In this document: piece after piece, positions 43,901 to 52,233 of the stretch
Position numbering within the stretch: position 1 is the first letter of the stretch
Layout: every line of letters starts with the position of its first letter
Origin: Luteibacter sp. UNC138MFCol5.1
GTDB taxonomy: Bacteria; Pseudomonadota; Gammaproteobacteria; Xanthomonadales; Rhodanobacteraceae
Assembly (NCBI RefSeq): GCF_900110505.1
Contig: NZ_FODZ01000004.1
Span: forward strand, 423,634 to 487,633
DNA length: 64,000 bases
Direction of reading: 5' to 3'
Program-made: the position numbers and the translations under genes
The notes under the pieces: model-generated
The model's input: only the letters and a program-made list of their open reading frames with translations
Told to the model about the DNA's origin: nothing
The model's database searches: none

Positions 43901-46900
43901 GCCGATCGCCCAGTCGATGTCGGCATCCGGCGAGCGAATCGGTCCGCGCAACGAGGACGAGCGGCGCGTCGCCGCCGCCATGGAAACGGTGCTCAGCCTC
44001 CCCGACCTCGACATCCGCGACGACTTCTTCGCGCTCGGTGGTCACTCGCTGCTCGCCGCGCAGCTGACGGCGCGTCTCAACCGCGAGTTCGGCGTGACGC
44101 TCTCGTTCCGCACGCTGTTCGACGCGCCGACGGTCGAGCAGCTCGCCGCCGCGATCCGCGCGCAGGTCGCCACGGGCACCGCGCCAGCGACCGCCCCGAT
44201 CGGCCATCGCGACGACGCGGCGCAGGACCACGCCCCGCTCTCGCTGATGCAGCGCCGCCTGTGGGCGCTGGAGCGCATGCATCCGGGCCGCGTGACGTAC
44301 AACGCGCCGTCCGCGCACCGCCTGCGCGGCGCGCTCGACGAGGCGGCCTTCGACATGGCCTTCCAGGCGCTGATCCAGCGCCAGCCGATCCTCCGGACGT
44401 CGTTCCACGACACCGGCAAGGAGATCGTGCAGGTGGTCGCGCCGCGGCTCGAGTATCCGCTCTTCCCGGCCGAGGACCTCAGTCACCTGCCGGAAGATGC
44501 GCGCGAGACGCGCCTGATGCAGCGCCTGCAGGAGCTCACCGACACGCCGTTCGACCTCGGCAGGGCGCCGCTCTTCAGCGCCCGCATGTTCCGTCTTTCG
44601 GACACCGAGCACGCGCTGTTCTTCATGCCGCACCACATCATCTGGGACGGCTGGTCGTTCGACATCCTCTACAACGAGCTCTCCGCGCTCTATCGCGCGT
44701 TCACGGCGGGACAGCCCTCGCCGCTCGCGCCACTGCCGGTCACCTATGGCGATTTCGCCGAGTGGCACACGCAGTGGCTCGAATCGCCGGCGTTCCAGAC
44801 GCAGCTGGCGTTCTGGCGCGAACGCCTCGCGCAGATGGGCGACGTGCGCGCGCTGCCGACGGATCATCCGCGGCGCCCCGGCATGTCGGGCCTCGGCCGC
44901 ACGGAGTGGATCCGGGTGTCGCGCGAAGAGACCGATGCCATGCACGAGGTCGCGCGCCAGGCCGACGCGACGCTCAACATGACGCTGCTCGCGCTGTACT
45001 ACGCCATGCTCTCGAGCTCGGCGGGCCAGCACGAGCTCGTGGTCGGCACCCCCGTGCGCGGCCGCAACCAGACCGAGGTCGAATCGGTCATGGGCTACTT
45101 CAACAACCTCTTGCCGCTGCACGTCAGCGTCGATCCCGCCCTGTCGTTCCTCGAGTTCGTGCGTCACGTGAAGCGCACGGCGATCGAGGCCTTCGGCCAT
45201 CCCGACGTGCCGCTGGAATACCTGCAGCGCGAACTGCGCGTCGGCCAGGGCGCGGGCGCCACGCTCTACCAGGCCCTGTTCTCGTTCCAGGACGCGCGCC
45301 AGCGTGTGGTCGACTGGGCGGGACTGGCGCACGAACAGATCCTGCTGTTCCAGAGCGGCGCCACGGAAGACCTGGGCCTGTGGTTCCTCGAGGGTCACGC
45401 CGGCATGGTCGGCGGCGTCACTTACAACGCCGACCTGCTGCGCGCGGACACGGCACGCATGATGCGCGAACGTTACCTCGGCATGATGCAGGCGGTCGTC
45501 GCGAACCCGTCCATCGCCGTCGGCTCGCTCACGGCCGCCACGCGTGCCGAGCGCGAGCGCATGCGCGACTGGAATGCCGGCGCCGCGACGGGACGCCTGC
45601 CGGAAGACCTCGTTTCCATGGTCGAAGCCGGCGCCGCGGCGGGCGCCGCCGTGGCATCCGACGCGGTGGCCGTCGTCGATGGCTCGCGCGAGACGACGTA
45701 CGCGTCGCTGCTCCGCCGCGCGACGCGCATGGCGGTGCTCCTGCGCGAGCGAGGCGCCGCACCGGGCCAGGTGGTCGGCCTGTGCGTCGAGCTCGGCAGC
45801 GATCGCATCGCCGGCCTGCTCGCCATCGCGATGACCGGCGGCACGGCGCTCCTTCTCGACCGTGCCGACCCGACCGCGCGCCTGCGCGACATCCTCGCCG
45901 ACGCGCGCATGACCGTGCTCATCGGCGACGCGGCGCTCGAAGCGACCCTGGACTGGCCGCGCGCCTGCGCGCTGTGGCTCGACGCGGACCATGCCGAACT
46001 CGACGGCGCGATCGTCGACGGGTTCGCGCGCACGGCGATGGATCCCGACACGCCGGCGGTGGCCTTCTACGTTCCCGGTCCGGATGGCAGGGCGCGTGGC
46101 GCCGCGCTGTCGCACCGCGCGCTCGCCGGCACCGTCGAGGGCCTGGCGGACGCGCTCGGCATCGAGGCGGGCAAGCGCATTTCCGGCGACGCGCTCGCCT
46201 CCGATCCGATGTCCGCGATCGAGCCCTTGCTCGCGCTGGCACAGGGTGCCACCTGGGTCGTGCACGACGAACACCGTCTCGAGCATGGCGCCGGAACCGG
46301 CCTCGACCTGCTCGCCGCGACACCCGAAACCTGGCAGGCGCTGATCGACCACGGCTGGAACGGCGACGATCGCCTCGTCGCCGTCGCCAAGGGCGGCACG
46401 CCCACGCCGCAACTGGCCACGCGGCTCGCCGCGACCACGCGGGCGCTCTTCACCCTGTTCGGCGACACGATGTCCGCGCCAGTGGCGACCTGCGGCCGCC
46501 TGCACGGCGACGCCGGCGCGCTGCACGAAGGGCGTCCCGTCGCCAGCACGGAACTATGGATCCTCGACGACGCCGGCGAACCCTGCCCCATCGGCGCGAC
46601 CGGCGACGTCGCCGTGGCGGGCTCCACGCTCGCCATGGCCTTCGGACACCGCGCGATCGGCGAACGTCAGCCGGGCGACGACCGGCTGCAGCGCACCGGC
46701 TACCGCGGTCGTTGGCTCGCCGACGGTCAGCTGCACGTGCTCGACCGCGCGGATCGCCGCCTGCGCCGTCACGGCCTCGATGTCGAGCCGTCGGCGATCG
46801 AGACGCTCCTGCTCGCCCAGGCGGGCGTGGTGCGCGCGCTCGCCGTGGCGCGCACCGATGCCAACGGTCTTCCGCGCATCGACGCGTACGCGGTCGGGGC

Positions 46901-47372
46901 GCCGGGCAATCCGCCGGACGCGGACGGTCTGCGTGCCGCGCTGGCGTCGTGGCTGCCGGCGTGGTCGATGCCCGCGCACCTCGTGATGCTCGACGCGCTT
47001 CCGCTGCTCGCGACCGGCGAGATCGACACGGCCGCGTTGCCGACGCCGACGGAACCACGCCACGGCGGCCCGGCAGTGGAAACGACGGAGCCACGCAGCG
47101 AGAGCGAGCGGCTGCTCGCGTCCGTATGGACCGAGCTGCTGGGCATGACGCGCGTGCGCACGAGCGACAACTTCTTCGACGTGGGCGGCCATTCGCTCCT
47201 CGCCGTGGACATGGCCGCGCGCGTGCAGAAGCTCACCGGCGTGCAGCTGAACCTGCTCGACATCGCGAACGGCACGCTCGGCACGCTCGCCGCCGAGCTG
47301 GCGGTCGCACCGCCCGCTCCGACGGCCGCACCGAAGCGCGGCCTCTTCAGCCGCCTCCTCGGGCGCGGCTGA
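40983..47372 (+). CDS. NRPS: C-A-PCP-C-A(degenerate)-PCP, no thioesterase
   Basis: 2129 residues; the ATG overlaps the previous stop (ATGA). Condensation domain 1-450 with HHIVCDG (about 157), adenylation 480-980 with FTSGSTGRPKG (about 632), YRTGD and NGKIDRKALP, PCP LGGHS (Ser 1022), second condensation about 1083-1530 with HHIIWDG (about 1217), a degraded adenylation domain about 1540-2035 and a last PCP (Ser 2071). In the second A domain the phosphate loop has become VPGPDGRARG, the GPTE motif is missing and the A10 lysine is lost (LLATGEIDTAALP), so it should not activate an amino acid. Pocket of the active A domain: D-I-M-G-V-G-V-Y, not one I know. No thioesterase or reductase ends the line. 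Confidence 0.9.
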   Translation: MTPNELAAATAVDYDPFAGAPLARLVPTTAAQREVWLASRLEPEASLAYNEAIALTLKGLLDVPALEWALQGVVDRHEALRATFAGDGEGMFVAEHATLPIAFHDVSLLAPFESDARIMAAYSRIVTTPFDLENGPLVRAELFRLGHDRHLLTIAAHHIVCDGWSFGVIVRDLAALYAQRTGKGEGPAAAGAFSNFALAEAAHAGSETAREDETYWLDRFAGPVPVLDLPTDRSRPRRRTFTSRREDRMLDAVEVAGIKRLGASHGASFYATLLTGFAILLRRIAGQDDVVIGIPTAGQAAEGLDNVVGHAVNVLPLRASIAGTATFASVLGNVRNDLLDAFDHQRYTLGSLLARLAIARDPSRLPLVAVLFNLDAQLDESTVTFPGLRFDLEAVPREYENFELFVNAVQVDGGLRLECQYNADLFDGATVQGWLDAYATLLREAAIDPAEQALSLPLVSDAVYRELAALQPAPTPFPELRLAHEYFEQQADRAPDRAAVRHADRALTYAALESRANRVANALRARGVGHGQLVGLSLGRGVDMVAAVLGVLKSGAGYVPLDPAFPADRLAFMAQDAALAALVVDDDAPLSFAFDADRVLALNSDEVARASFERPERNRRAATPDSVAYVIFTSGSTGRPKGVRVPHRAAGNFLTSMQRVPGIAPDDRLVAVTTLSFDIAFMELLLPLTSGAEIVVAGRDDVRDGGQLRRLIEESDATMMQATPAGWRLLVDAGWQGRPAFRAVSGGEPLPVDLAEALLDRCGEVWNGYGPTETTVYSTYWRVSDPREGIYIGRPIANTTVHILDERGNHCPLGVPGEIHIGGAGVTLGYLDRPELTAEKFVPDPWSEAPDSRMYRTGDRGRWLSNGLLEHLGRLDFQVKVRGYRIEPGEIESVLADVPTVARAVAMAREDRPGDVRLVAYVVGRDGAIPDEDSLRNALRARLPDYMVPQHILVLDAIPLLPNGKIDRKALPPPIAQSMSASGERIGPRNEDERRVAAAMETVLSLPDLDIRDDFFALGGHSLLAAQLTARLNREFGVTLSFRTLFDAPTVEQLAAAIRAQVATGTAPATAPIGHRDDAAQDHAPLSLMQRRLWALERMHPGRVTYNAPSAHRLRGALDEAAFDMAFQALIQRQPILRTSFHDTGKEIVQVVAPRLEYPLFPAEDLSHLPEDARETRLMQRLQELTDTPFDLGRAPLFSARMFRLSDTEHALFFMPHHIIWDGWSFDILYNELSALYRAFTAGQPSPLAPLPVTYGDFAEWHTQWLESPAFQTQLAFWRERLAQMGDVRALPTDHPRRPGMSGLGRTEWIRVSREETDAMHEVARQADATLNMTLLALYYAMLSSSAGQHELVVGTPVRGRNQTEVESVMGYFNNLLPLHVSVDPALSFLEFVRHVKRTAIEAFGHPDVPLEYLQRELRVGQGAGATLYQALFSFQDARQRVVDWAGLAHEQILLFQSGATEDLGLWFLEGHAGMVGGVTYNADLLRADTARMMRERYLGMMQAVVANPSIAVGSLTAATRAERERMRDWNAGAATGRLPEDLVSMVEAGAAAGAAVASDAVAVVDGSRETTYASLLRRATRMAVLLRERGAAPGQVVGLCVELGSDRIAGLLAIAMTGGTALLLDRADPTARLRDILADARMTVLIGDAALEATLDWPRACALWLDADHAELDGAIVDGFARTAMDPDTPAVAFYVPGPDGRARGAALSHRALAGTVEGLADALGIEAGKRISGDALASDPMSAIEPLLALAQGATWVVHDEHRLEHGAGTGLDLLAATPETWQALIDHGWNGDDRLVAVAKGGTPTPQLATRLAATTRALFTLFGDTMSAPVATCGRLHGDAGALHEGRPVASTELWILDDAGEPCPIGATGDVAVAGSTLAMAFGHRAIGERQPGDDRLQRTGYRGRWLADGQLHVLDRADRRLRRHGLDVEPSAIETLLLAQAGVVRALAVARTDANGLPRIDAYAVGAPGNPPDADGLRAALASWLPAWSMPAHLVMLDALPLLATGEIDTAALPTPTEPRHGGPAVETTEPRSESERLLASVWTELLGMTRVRTSDNFFDVGGHSLLAVDMAARVQKLTGVQLNLLDIANGTLGTLAAELAVAPPAPTAAPKRGLFSRLLGRG

Positions 47373-47397
47373 GCGGGCGCCCGGGGGGAACGCCGAC

Positions 47398-48528
47398 ATG
47401 ACCCACATCGCCTGGTTCGTCTGCTGGACGTCCGCGCTGCTGCTGGTCCACGTCTTCGTGGGCTATCCGCTGATCGTGTGGCTCCAGGCACGGCTGCGTC
47501 CGCGGCCGGTCGCCAGGCAGGCGATCCTGCCGCGCGTGAGCATCGTCGTCGCCGTCCACGACGGCGAGCGCTACCTGCGCGCGAAACTCGTCAACCTGCG
47601 CCAGCTCGACTACCCCTCGGAACTCGTGGAGATAGTCCTCGTCTGCGACGGTTGCCATGACGGCACCGTCGGGATGGCACGCCGTTCGACGGATCCGCGG
47701 CTGACCGTGATCGAGCACCCGGAACGTCGCGGCAAGGCCGAGTGCCTCAACGACGCCGTGGCGGCCTCGACCGGTGACGTCCTGCTTTTCACCGACATCC
47801 GGCAACGCCTCTCTCCCGTAGCGCTCCGCGAACTGGTGGCGAACCTCGGCGATCCGACGGTCGGCGCGGTGGGCGGCGAGCTGCACATGGAAAACGTCCG
47901 CACCGGCTTCGCGCAGGGCGTGGACTTCTACTGGCGCTACGAAAAGACGATCCGCCATGCCGAGAGCCTGTCCGGCTCCACGATCGGCGTGAGCGGCGCG
48001 CTGTACGCGATGCGCCGCTCCTTGTTCCGTCCGCTGCCACCGGGCACTGTGCTCGACGATGTCCTCGTCCCGATGCGTGTCGCGGCGCAGGGCAAGCGCG
48101 TCGTGTTCGAACCGAGGGCCATGGCGTGGGACCAGCCGTCGCAGGTGCCCGAGGACGAACGGCGCCGGAAGATCCGCACGCTCGCCGGCAACTTCCAGCT
48201 GATGCAGCTGGCGCCCTGGCTCCTCGCGCCGTGGTCGAACCCGCTCTGGTTCCGCTTCGTCAGCCACAAGGTGCTGCGCCTGCTGGCGCCCTGGCTCATC
48301 GTCGCGCTGACGGTCAGCAGCGGCCTCCTCGTCACGCGCCATCCGATGTACGCGCTGGCGTTCGGCGGACTGGTCGGCGGCCTGCTGCTCGTCGGCGTCG
48401 CACGCCTTCGCCCGCCGCTCGGTCGCCTGCTGCCGCTGCGCATCGCCGTGGCCTTCTTCTACCTCAACCTCTTCGCCGCCCAGGCACTCCTCGCCTTCGC
48501 ACGCAACCGCAGGCTCCATCTATGGTGA
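47398..48528 (+). CDS. Family-2 glycosyltransferase, membrane-bound
   Basis: 376 residues from the ATG at 47398, 25 bases after the NRPS. An N-terminal membrane helix is followed by the GT-A fold: VSIVVAVHDGERYLRAKL, VLVCDGCHDGT, LLFTDIRQRL and the acceptor-side DDVLVPMRV, with a loop QPSQVPEDERRRK. Three hydrophobic segments close the protein. The pattern is that of processive or EPS-type GT2 enzymes that add sugars to undecaprenyl-linked chains on the cytoplasmic face. Its start follows GGGGGAA. The gene overlaps the deacetylase downstream by 7 bases. Confidence 0.85.
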   Translation: MTHIAWFVCWTSALLLVHVFVGYPLIVWLQARLRPRPVARQAILPRVSIVVAVHDGERYLRAKLVNLRQLDYPSELVEIVLVCDGCHDGTVGMARRSTDPRLTVIEHPERRGKAECLNDAVAASTGDVLLFTDIRQRLSPVALRELVANLGDPTVGAVGGELHMENVRTGFAQGVDFYWRYEKTIRHAESLSGSTIGVSGALYAMRRSLFRPLPPGTVLDDVLVPMRVAAQGKRVVFEPRAMAWDQPSQVPEDERRRKIRTLAGNFQLMQLAPWLLAPWSNPLWFRFVSHKVLRLLAPWLIVALTVSSGLLVTRHPMYALAFGGLVGGLLLVGVARLRPPLGRLLPLRIAVAFFYLNLFAAQALLAFARNRRLHLW

Positions 48529-49631
48529 ACGACATGACCACGCGCGGCGCGCCCGGCATCCGCGGCCGGCTCGGCGAACTGTGCTATTCCAGCGGCCTGC
48601 TGCATTCGCTGCAGCGCGTCCGCGCCTGGTGGCAGCGCGACCTGCGCATCCTCGCCTACCACCGCGTGATGCCGCTGCCCGATCCGGACACCTACGAGTT
48701 CGACCTCGAGCTCATCAGCACGCCACCGGCGGAGTTCCGCGAGCAGATGCTGCGGATCAAGCGCTATTTCCGGCCGATGCGCCTGACCGACATCGTCGCC
48801 GCGCTCGACGCCGGCGAGGCGCTGCCGCCCGACACCGTCGCCGTGACGTTCGACGACGGCTACGACGACAACTATCGCATCGCGGCCCCTATTCTCGACG
48901 AGGTCGGCGTGCCCGCCACCTTCTTCGTGTCCACGGGCCACATCGACAGTGGCCGGCCGTACGCGTACGACTGGCTCGTCCACATGATCCTGCTGACCCG
49001 GGCGGAGCGGCTGGTGCTGCCGGAGCTGGGCATCGACATCGCGCTGCCGTCCGTTCGTGCCCAGCGCCGGCGTATCGCCGGCAACGTGCTGCTGCGCATG
49101 AAGTGGCTCGACGCCTTCGGCCAGTCCGCGATGATCGCGAGGCTCGAAGCGGAGTGGGACATGCCATCCGCGCAGGCGCGGCCCGTGGACTGCCGGCCCA
49201 TGACCTGGGCGCAGGCGCGCGAGATGGAATCGGCGGGACTCGAATTCGGGTCGCACGGCGTGCACCACCGCATGCTCGCGCGGCTGCCGCAGGACGAGAT
49301 GGTCCGCGAGATCCGCGAATCGAAAGCCACCCTCGATCGCGAGCTGCGCAATCCGGCCATCCTGATGTCCTACCCGGTCGGTGGCGACCGCGCCTATAAC
49401 GACGCCGTCGTCGACGCCACCCGCAACGCGGGCTTCCAGCTCGCATGCAGCTACGTCTGCGGCACGAACGCGGAGCCCAGCGAGAACCGTTATTCGCTGT
49501 ATCGCCTGCCGGTGGAGAGCAACATGGGCCCGGGCTGGTTCGCCGCGATGCTCGCCCTGCCCCAGCTGATGAGCTATCCCACCGCGGCCCACCAGGCCAC
49601 CGGACCGGCGGGGCAACCATGTTCCCCCTGA
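48522..49631 (+). CDS. Polysaccharide deacetylase (NodB homology)
   Basis: 369 residues from the ATG at 48522, which overlaps the glycosyltransferase end; GTG 48525 and ATG 48534 are alternative starts. NodB motifs are intact: VTFDDGYDDNY (metal and base aspartates), SHGVHHRML (zinc histidines) and SYPVGGDRAYN. No signal peptide is obvious, so it may act on a cytoplasmic sugar intermediate or need a non-classical location. It removes N- or O-acetyl groups from hexosamine residues in related systems, which fits an EPS built from HexNAc-type sugars. The 3' end overlaps the next gene by 13 bases. Confidence 0.85.
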   Translation: MVNDMTTRGAPGIRGRLGELCYSSGLLHSLQRVRAWWQRDLRILAYHRVMPLPDPDTYEFDLELISTPPAEFREQMLRIKRYFRPMRLTDIVAALDAGEALPPDTVAVTFDDGYDDNYRIAAPILDEVGVPATFFVSTGHIDSGRPYAYDWLVHMILLTRAERLVLPELGIDIALPSVRAQRRRIAGNVLLRMKWLDAFGQSAMIARLEAEWDMPSAQARPVDCRPMTWAQAREMESAGLEFGSHGVHHRMLARLPQDEMVREIRESKATLDRELRNPAILMSYPVGGDRAYNDAVVDATRNAGFQLACSYVCGTNAEPSENRYSLYRLPVESNMGPGWFAAMLALPQLMSYPTAAHQATGPAGQPCSP

Positions 49632-50881
49632 TCCTCCTCTATGTGGTGCTGACGATCATCCGGCCGCAGGATTACGTGCCGGGTCTCGACACCGTACCGA
49701 TCCTCCCGGTCGTCCTGATGCTCGCCTTCGTCGCGTGGCTCGCGTCGAAGGCGAAGACGTTCGAGGCGCCGCAGTTCGTCATCCTTCCCGCGTTCCTGCT
49801 GATCCTCATGATCTCGCAGGTCACGAACGGGTGGAGCGGCGGCGCCGTCGACGAACTCGCCCGCTTCGGTCCCGTCGTGATCGCCTTCTTCGTGTTCGGT
49901 GCCGCGTGCAGCACCCAGAAACGGGTGCGCATCGCCATGGTCGTCTTCGTGGCCTGCGCGTCGGTGCTCGCACTGCACGGCGTCGAGCAGGCGAAGACGG
50001 GCATGGGCTGGACCGGGATCCCACTCGGCGAAGGCGGCCGCATCCAGTACGTCGGCATCTTCAACGACCCCAACGACCTCGGCCTGCTGTTCGCCGCGAC
50101 GCTGCCGATGGCCGTGTTCCTCGGCCGCCGCGGCGCCGGCGCGATGCGCTTCGTCTGGCTGGGCGCCGCGATGCTGCTGCTCTACGGCACCTACCTGACC
50201 AATTCGCGCGGCGCGATGCTCGCCGTGCTGGTCGTCGCGGGCTGTTACCTCTGGTACCGCAAGGGCATCGTGGTCGCGGGAACGCTCGGCGTGCTCGGGC
50301 TCGCCGCCATGAAGCTGCTCTCGTCGCGCATGGACGAGCTCGACGCGGGCGAGGAATCGGCTGCCGGCCGTGTCGACGCCTGGTACGCGGGGCTGGAGAT
50401 GTTCCGCGAGAATCCCGTCTTCGGTGTCGGCGCCGGTAACTTCACCGAGTACAACGACCTCACCGCCCACAACTCGTTCGTGCTCGTCCTCGCCGAAACC
50501 GGCTTCGCGGGGTTCGTGCTGTGGCTCGCCTTCGTCGGCTACGGCTTCTGGATGATGCTCTCCATCGTGCGCCACCGCCACGTGCCGTCCGGCGACCCGA
50601 CCGTCGAGGCGCAGTGGACCACCGAGCGGCAGATGGCGCTGACGCTGCTGCTGTCGCTGTGCGGCCTGTTCGCGGCCGCGTTCTTCCTGAGCCGCAGCTA
50701 CATGGTCGTCCTCTACCTCATCGCCGCCCTCGTCGCGGGCCACTACGTCGGCGCGCGCCGCCGCTGGCCCGACCTGCCCGCGTTCCGCCTTTCCGACGGC
50801 GGCTGGCGCTGGGTGCCCGCGGGCGCCTGCGGCGTCTTCGGCCTGTTCGTCCTCGTCGCCGTGCTGCTGCGAACCACATGA
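49619..50881 (+). CDS. Wzy polymerase / O-antigen-ligase-like membrane protein
   Basis: 420 residues with about eleven hydrophobic helices, the first LLYVVLTIIRP. The large periplasmic-loop motif typical of Wzy_C/WaaL proteins is present in AHNSFVLVLAETGFAGFVLW, preceded by NPVFGVGAGNF. Such proteins join glycan repeat units made on undecaprenol or ligate a glycan to an acceptor, in the periplasmic face of the inner membrane. Which of the two functions applies cannot be decided. It starts inside the deacetylase gene and overlaps the next start (ATGA). Confidence 0.85.
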   Translation: MFPLILLYVVLTIIRPQDYVPGLDTVPILPVVLMLAFVAWLASKAKTFEAPQFVILPAFLLILMISQVTNGWSGGAVDELARFGPVVIAFFVFGAACSTQKRVRIAMVVFVACASVLALHGVEQAKTGMGWTGIPLGEGGRIQYVGIFNDPNDLGLLFAATLPMAVFLGRRGAGAMRFVWLGAAMLLLYGTYLTNSRGAMLAVLVVAGCYLWYRKGIVVAGTLGVLGLAAMKLLSSRMDELDAGEESAAGRVDAWYAGLEMFRENPVFGVGAGNFTEYNDLTAHNSFVLVLAETGFAGFVLWLAFVGYGFWMMLSIVRHRHVPSGDPTVEAQWTTERQMALTLLLSLCGLFAAAFFLSRSYMVVLYLIAALVAGHYVGARRRWPDLPAFRLSDGGWRWVPAGACGVFGLFVLVAVLLRTT

Positions 50882-52233
50882 AGACCTACGAGACATTGCT
50901 GCGCCACGTCCTCTGGCCCGCCTACGAAGGCGGCCTCCGCCGTCGCGAGACGCCGCGGCACATGCATCGCTACGAGCGCGACCAGTGGCTCGCGCCCGCG
51001 GAGGTGCGGACGCTGCAGTTCGAGCGCCTGAAGCGCCTGCTCGAGTGGTGCTGGCGCGAGGTGCCCTACTACCGCCGTCGCTGGACGCAGGCCGGCATCG
51101 CGCCCGGCGACATCCGCAGCCTCGACGACTACGCGCACCTGCCCGTGCTGACGAAGGCCGACATTCGCGACAACGCGGAGGACATCAAGGCCACGTCGCT
51201 GAAGGATAGCCTCGGATACAAGGCCACCGGCGGCTCCACCGGCGAACCGCTGCGCTTCGGCTTCACGCGCGAAAGCAACGATCGCCGCGTGGCGGTCATG
51301 TGGCGCGGCTACGGCTGGGCCGGTTCGCGCATGGGCCGGCGCACGCTGTTCCTGTGGGGCGGCGCGGTCGGCCAGCGCAGCGTCGCGCACCGGATGAAGG
51401 ACCGCGTGTACAACGCCGTCTTCGCGCGCCGCCTGCTCGACAGCTTCCACATGAGCGAGTCGACCATGGCGGATTACGCGGACGCGATCGACGACTACCG
51501 CCCCGAGGTCGTGGTCGGTTACGTGGGGCCGCTGGTCCGCCTCGCCGAGTGGCTGCTCGCGAACGGGCGCCAGGTGCATCGCCCGGCGTCGATCATCGGC
51601 GCGGCCGAGGCGTTGCATCCGTTCCAGCGCGAGATCATCGAGAAGGCCTTCGGCGCGCCGGCGTTCAACACCTACGGATGCCGCGAGTTCATGCTCATCG
51701 CGTCCGAATGCGAGCACCGGCAGGGGCTTCATGTGAACGCCGACCACCTGCTGGTCGAAACGCTGGACCCCGATGGCATGCCCATCCACGCGGGCAGCGG
51801 CGAGGTCGCCATCACCGATCTTTTCAACTACGGCATGCCGTTCATCCGTTACGTCAACGGCGACATGGCCACCCATGCGACGGACGCCTGCCCCTGCGGA
51901 CGCGGCCTGCCGCTCCTTGCGTCCGTGGACGGGCGCAAGCTCGACGCCATCCGCACGCCGGCGGGTCACGTCCTTCCCGGCGAGTTTTTTCCGCACATGC
52001 TCAAGGACGTTCCAGGCCTCGCGCGCTTCCAGCTCGTGCAGCGCCGGCTCGACCGGCTCGACCTCTCCATCGTGCGCGGCCGTGGCTTCGAGGACGCCTC
52101 GCTCGACTACATCCGTCGCGAGGTGTCCCGGGTGCTGGGCGACAGCGCCGAGCTGCACTGCCACTTTGTCGACGACATCCCGCTGACCCGCAGCGGAAAG
52201 CTGCGCGTCACCGTTTCGGAGCTGGCCCCGTGA
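50878..52233 (+). CDS. CapK/PaaK-type adenylate-forming enzyme
   Basis: 451 residues from the ATG at 50878. The ANL-superfamily P-loop appears as YKATGGSTGEPLRFG, followed by SFHMSES, FNTYGCREFMLIASEC, DPDGMP, FIRYVNGDMA and the Cys-rich CPCGRG turn. CapK family members, often in capsule loci, are thought to activate a carboxylic acid as an acyl adenylate and transfer it. In this operon it could activate or release the product of the NRPS/PKS or load an acyl group on sugar; both are guesses. Linked by ATGA to the gene before and GTGA to the one after. Confidence 0.82.
   Translation: MKTYETLLRHVLWPAYEGGLRRRETPRHMHRYERDQWLAPAEVRTLQFERLKRLLEWCWREVPYYRRRWTQAGIAPGDIRSLDDYAHLPVLTKADIRDNAEDIKATSLKDSLGYKATGGSTGEPLRFGFTRESNDRRVAVMWRGYGWAGSRMGRRTLFLWGGAVGQRSVAHRMKDRVYNAVFARRLLDSFHMSESTMADYADAIDDYRPEVVVGYVGPLVRLAEWLLANGRQVHRPASIIGAAEALHPFQREIIEKAFGAPAFNTYGCREFMLIASECEHRQGLHVNADHLLVETLDPDGMPIHAGSGEVAITDLFNYGMPFIRYVNGDMATHATDACPCGRGLPLLASVDGRKLDAIRTPAGHVLPGEFFPHMLKDVPGLARFQLVQRRLDRLDLSIVRGRGFEDASLDYIRREVSRVLGDSAELHCHFVDDIPLTRSGKLRVTVSELAP

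Noticed and set aside
41709..46526. A 1605-codon minus-strand frame opposite the second NRPS
   Set aside because: Shadow frame; the plus strand has full condensation and adenylation motifs.
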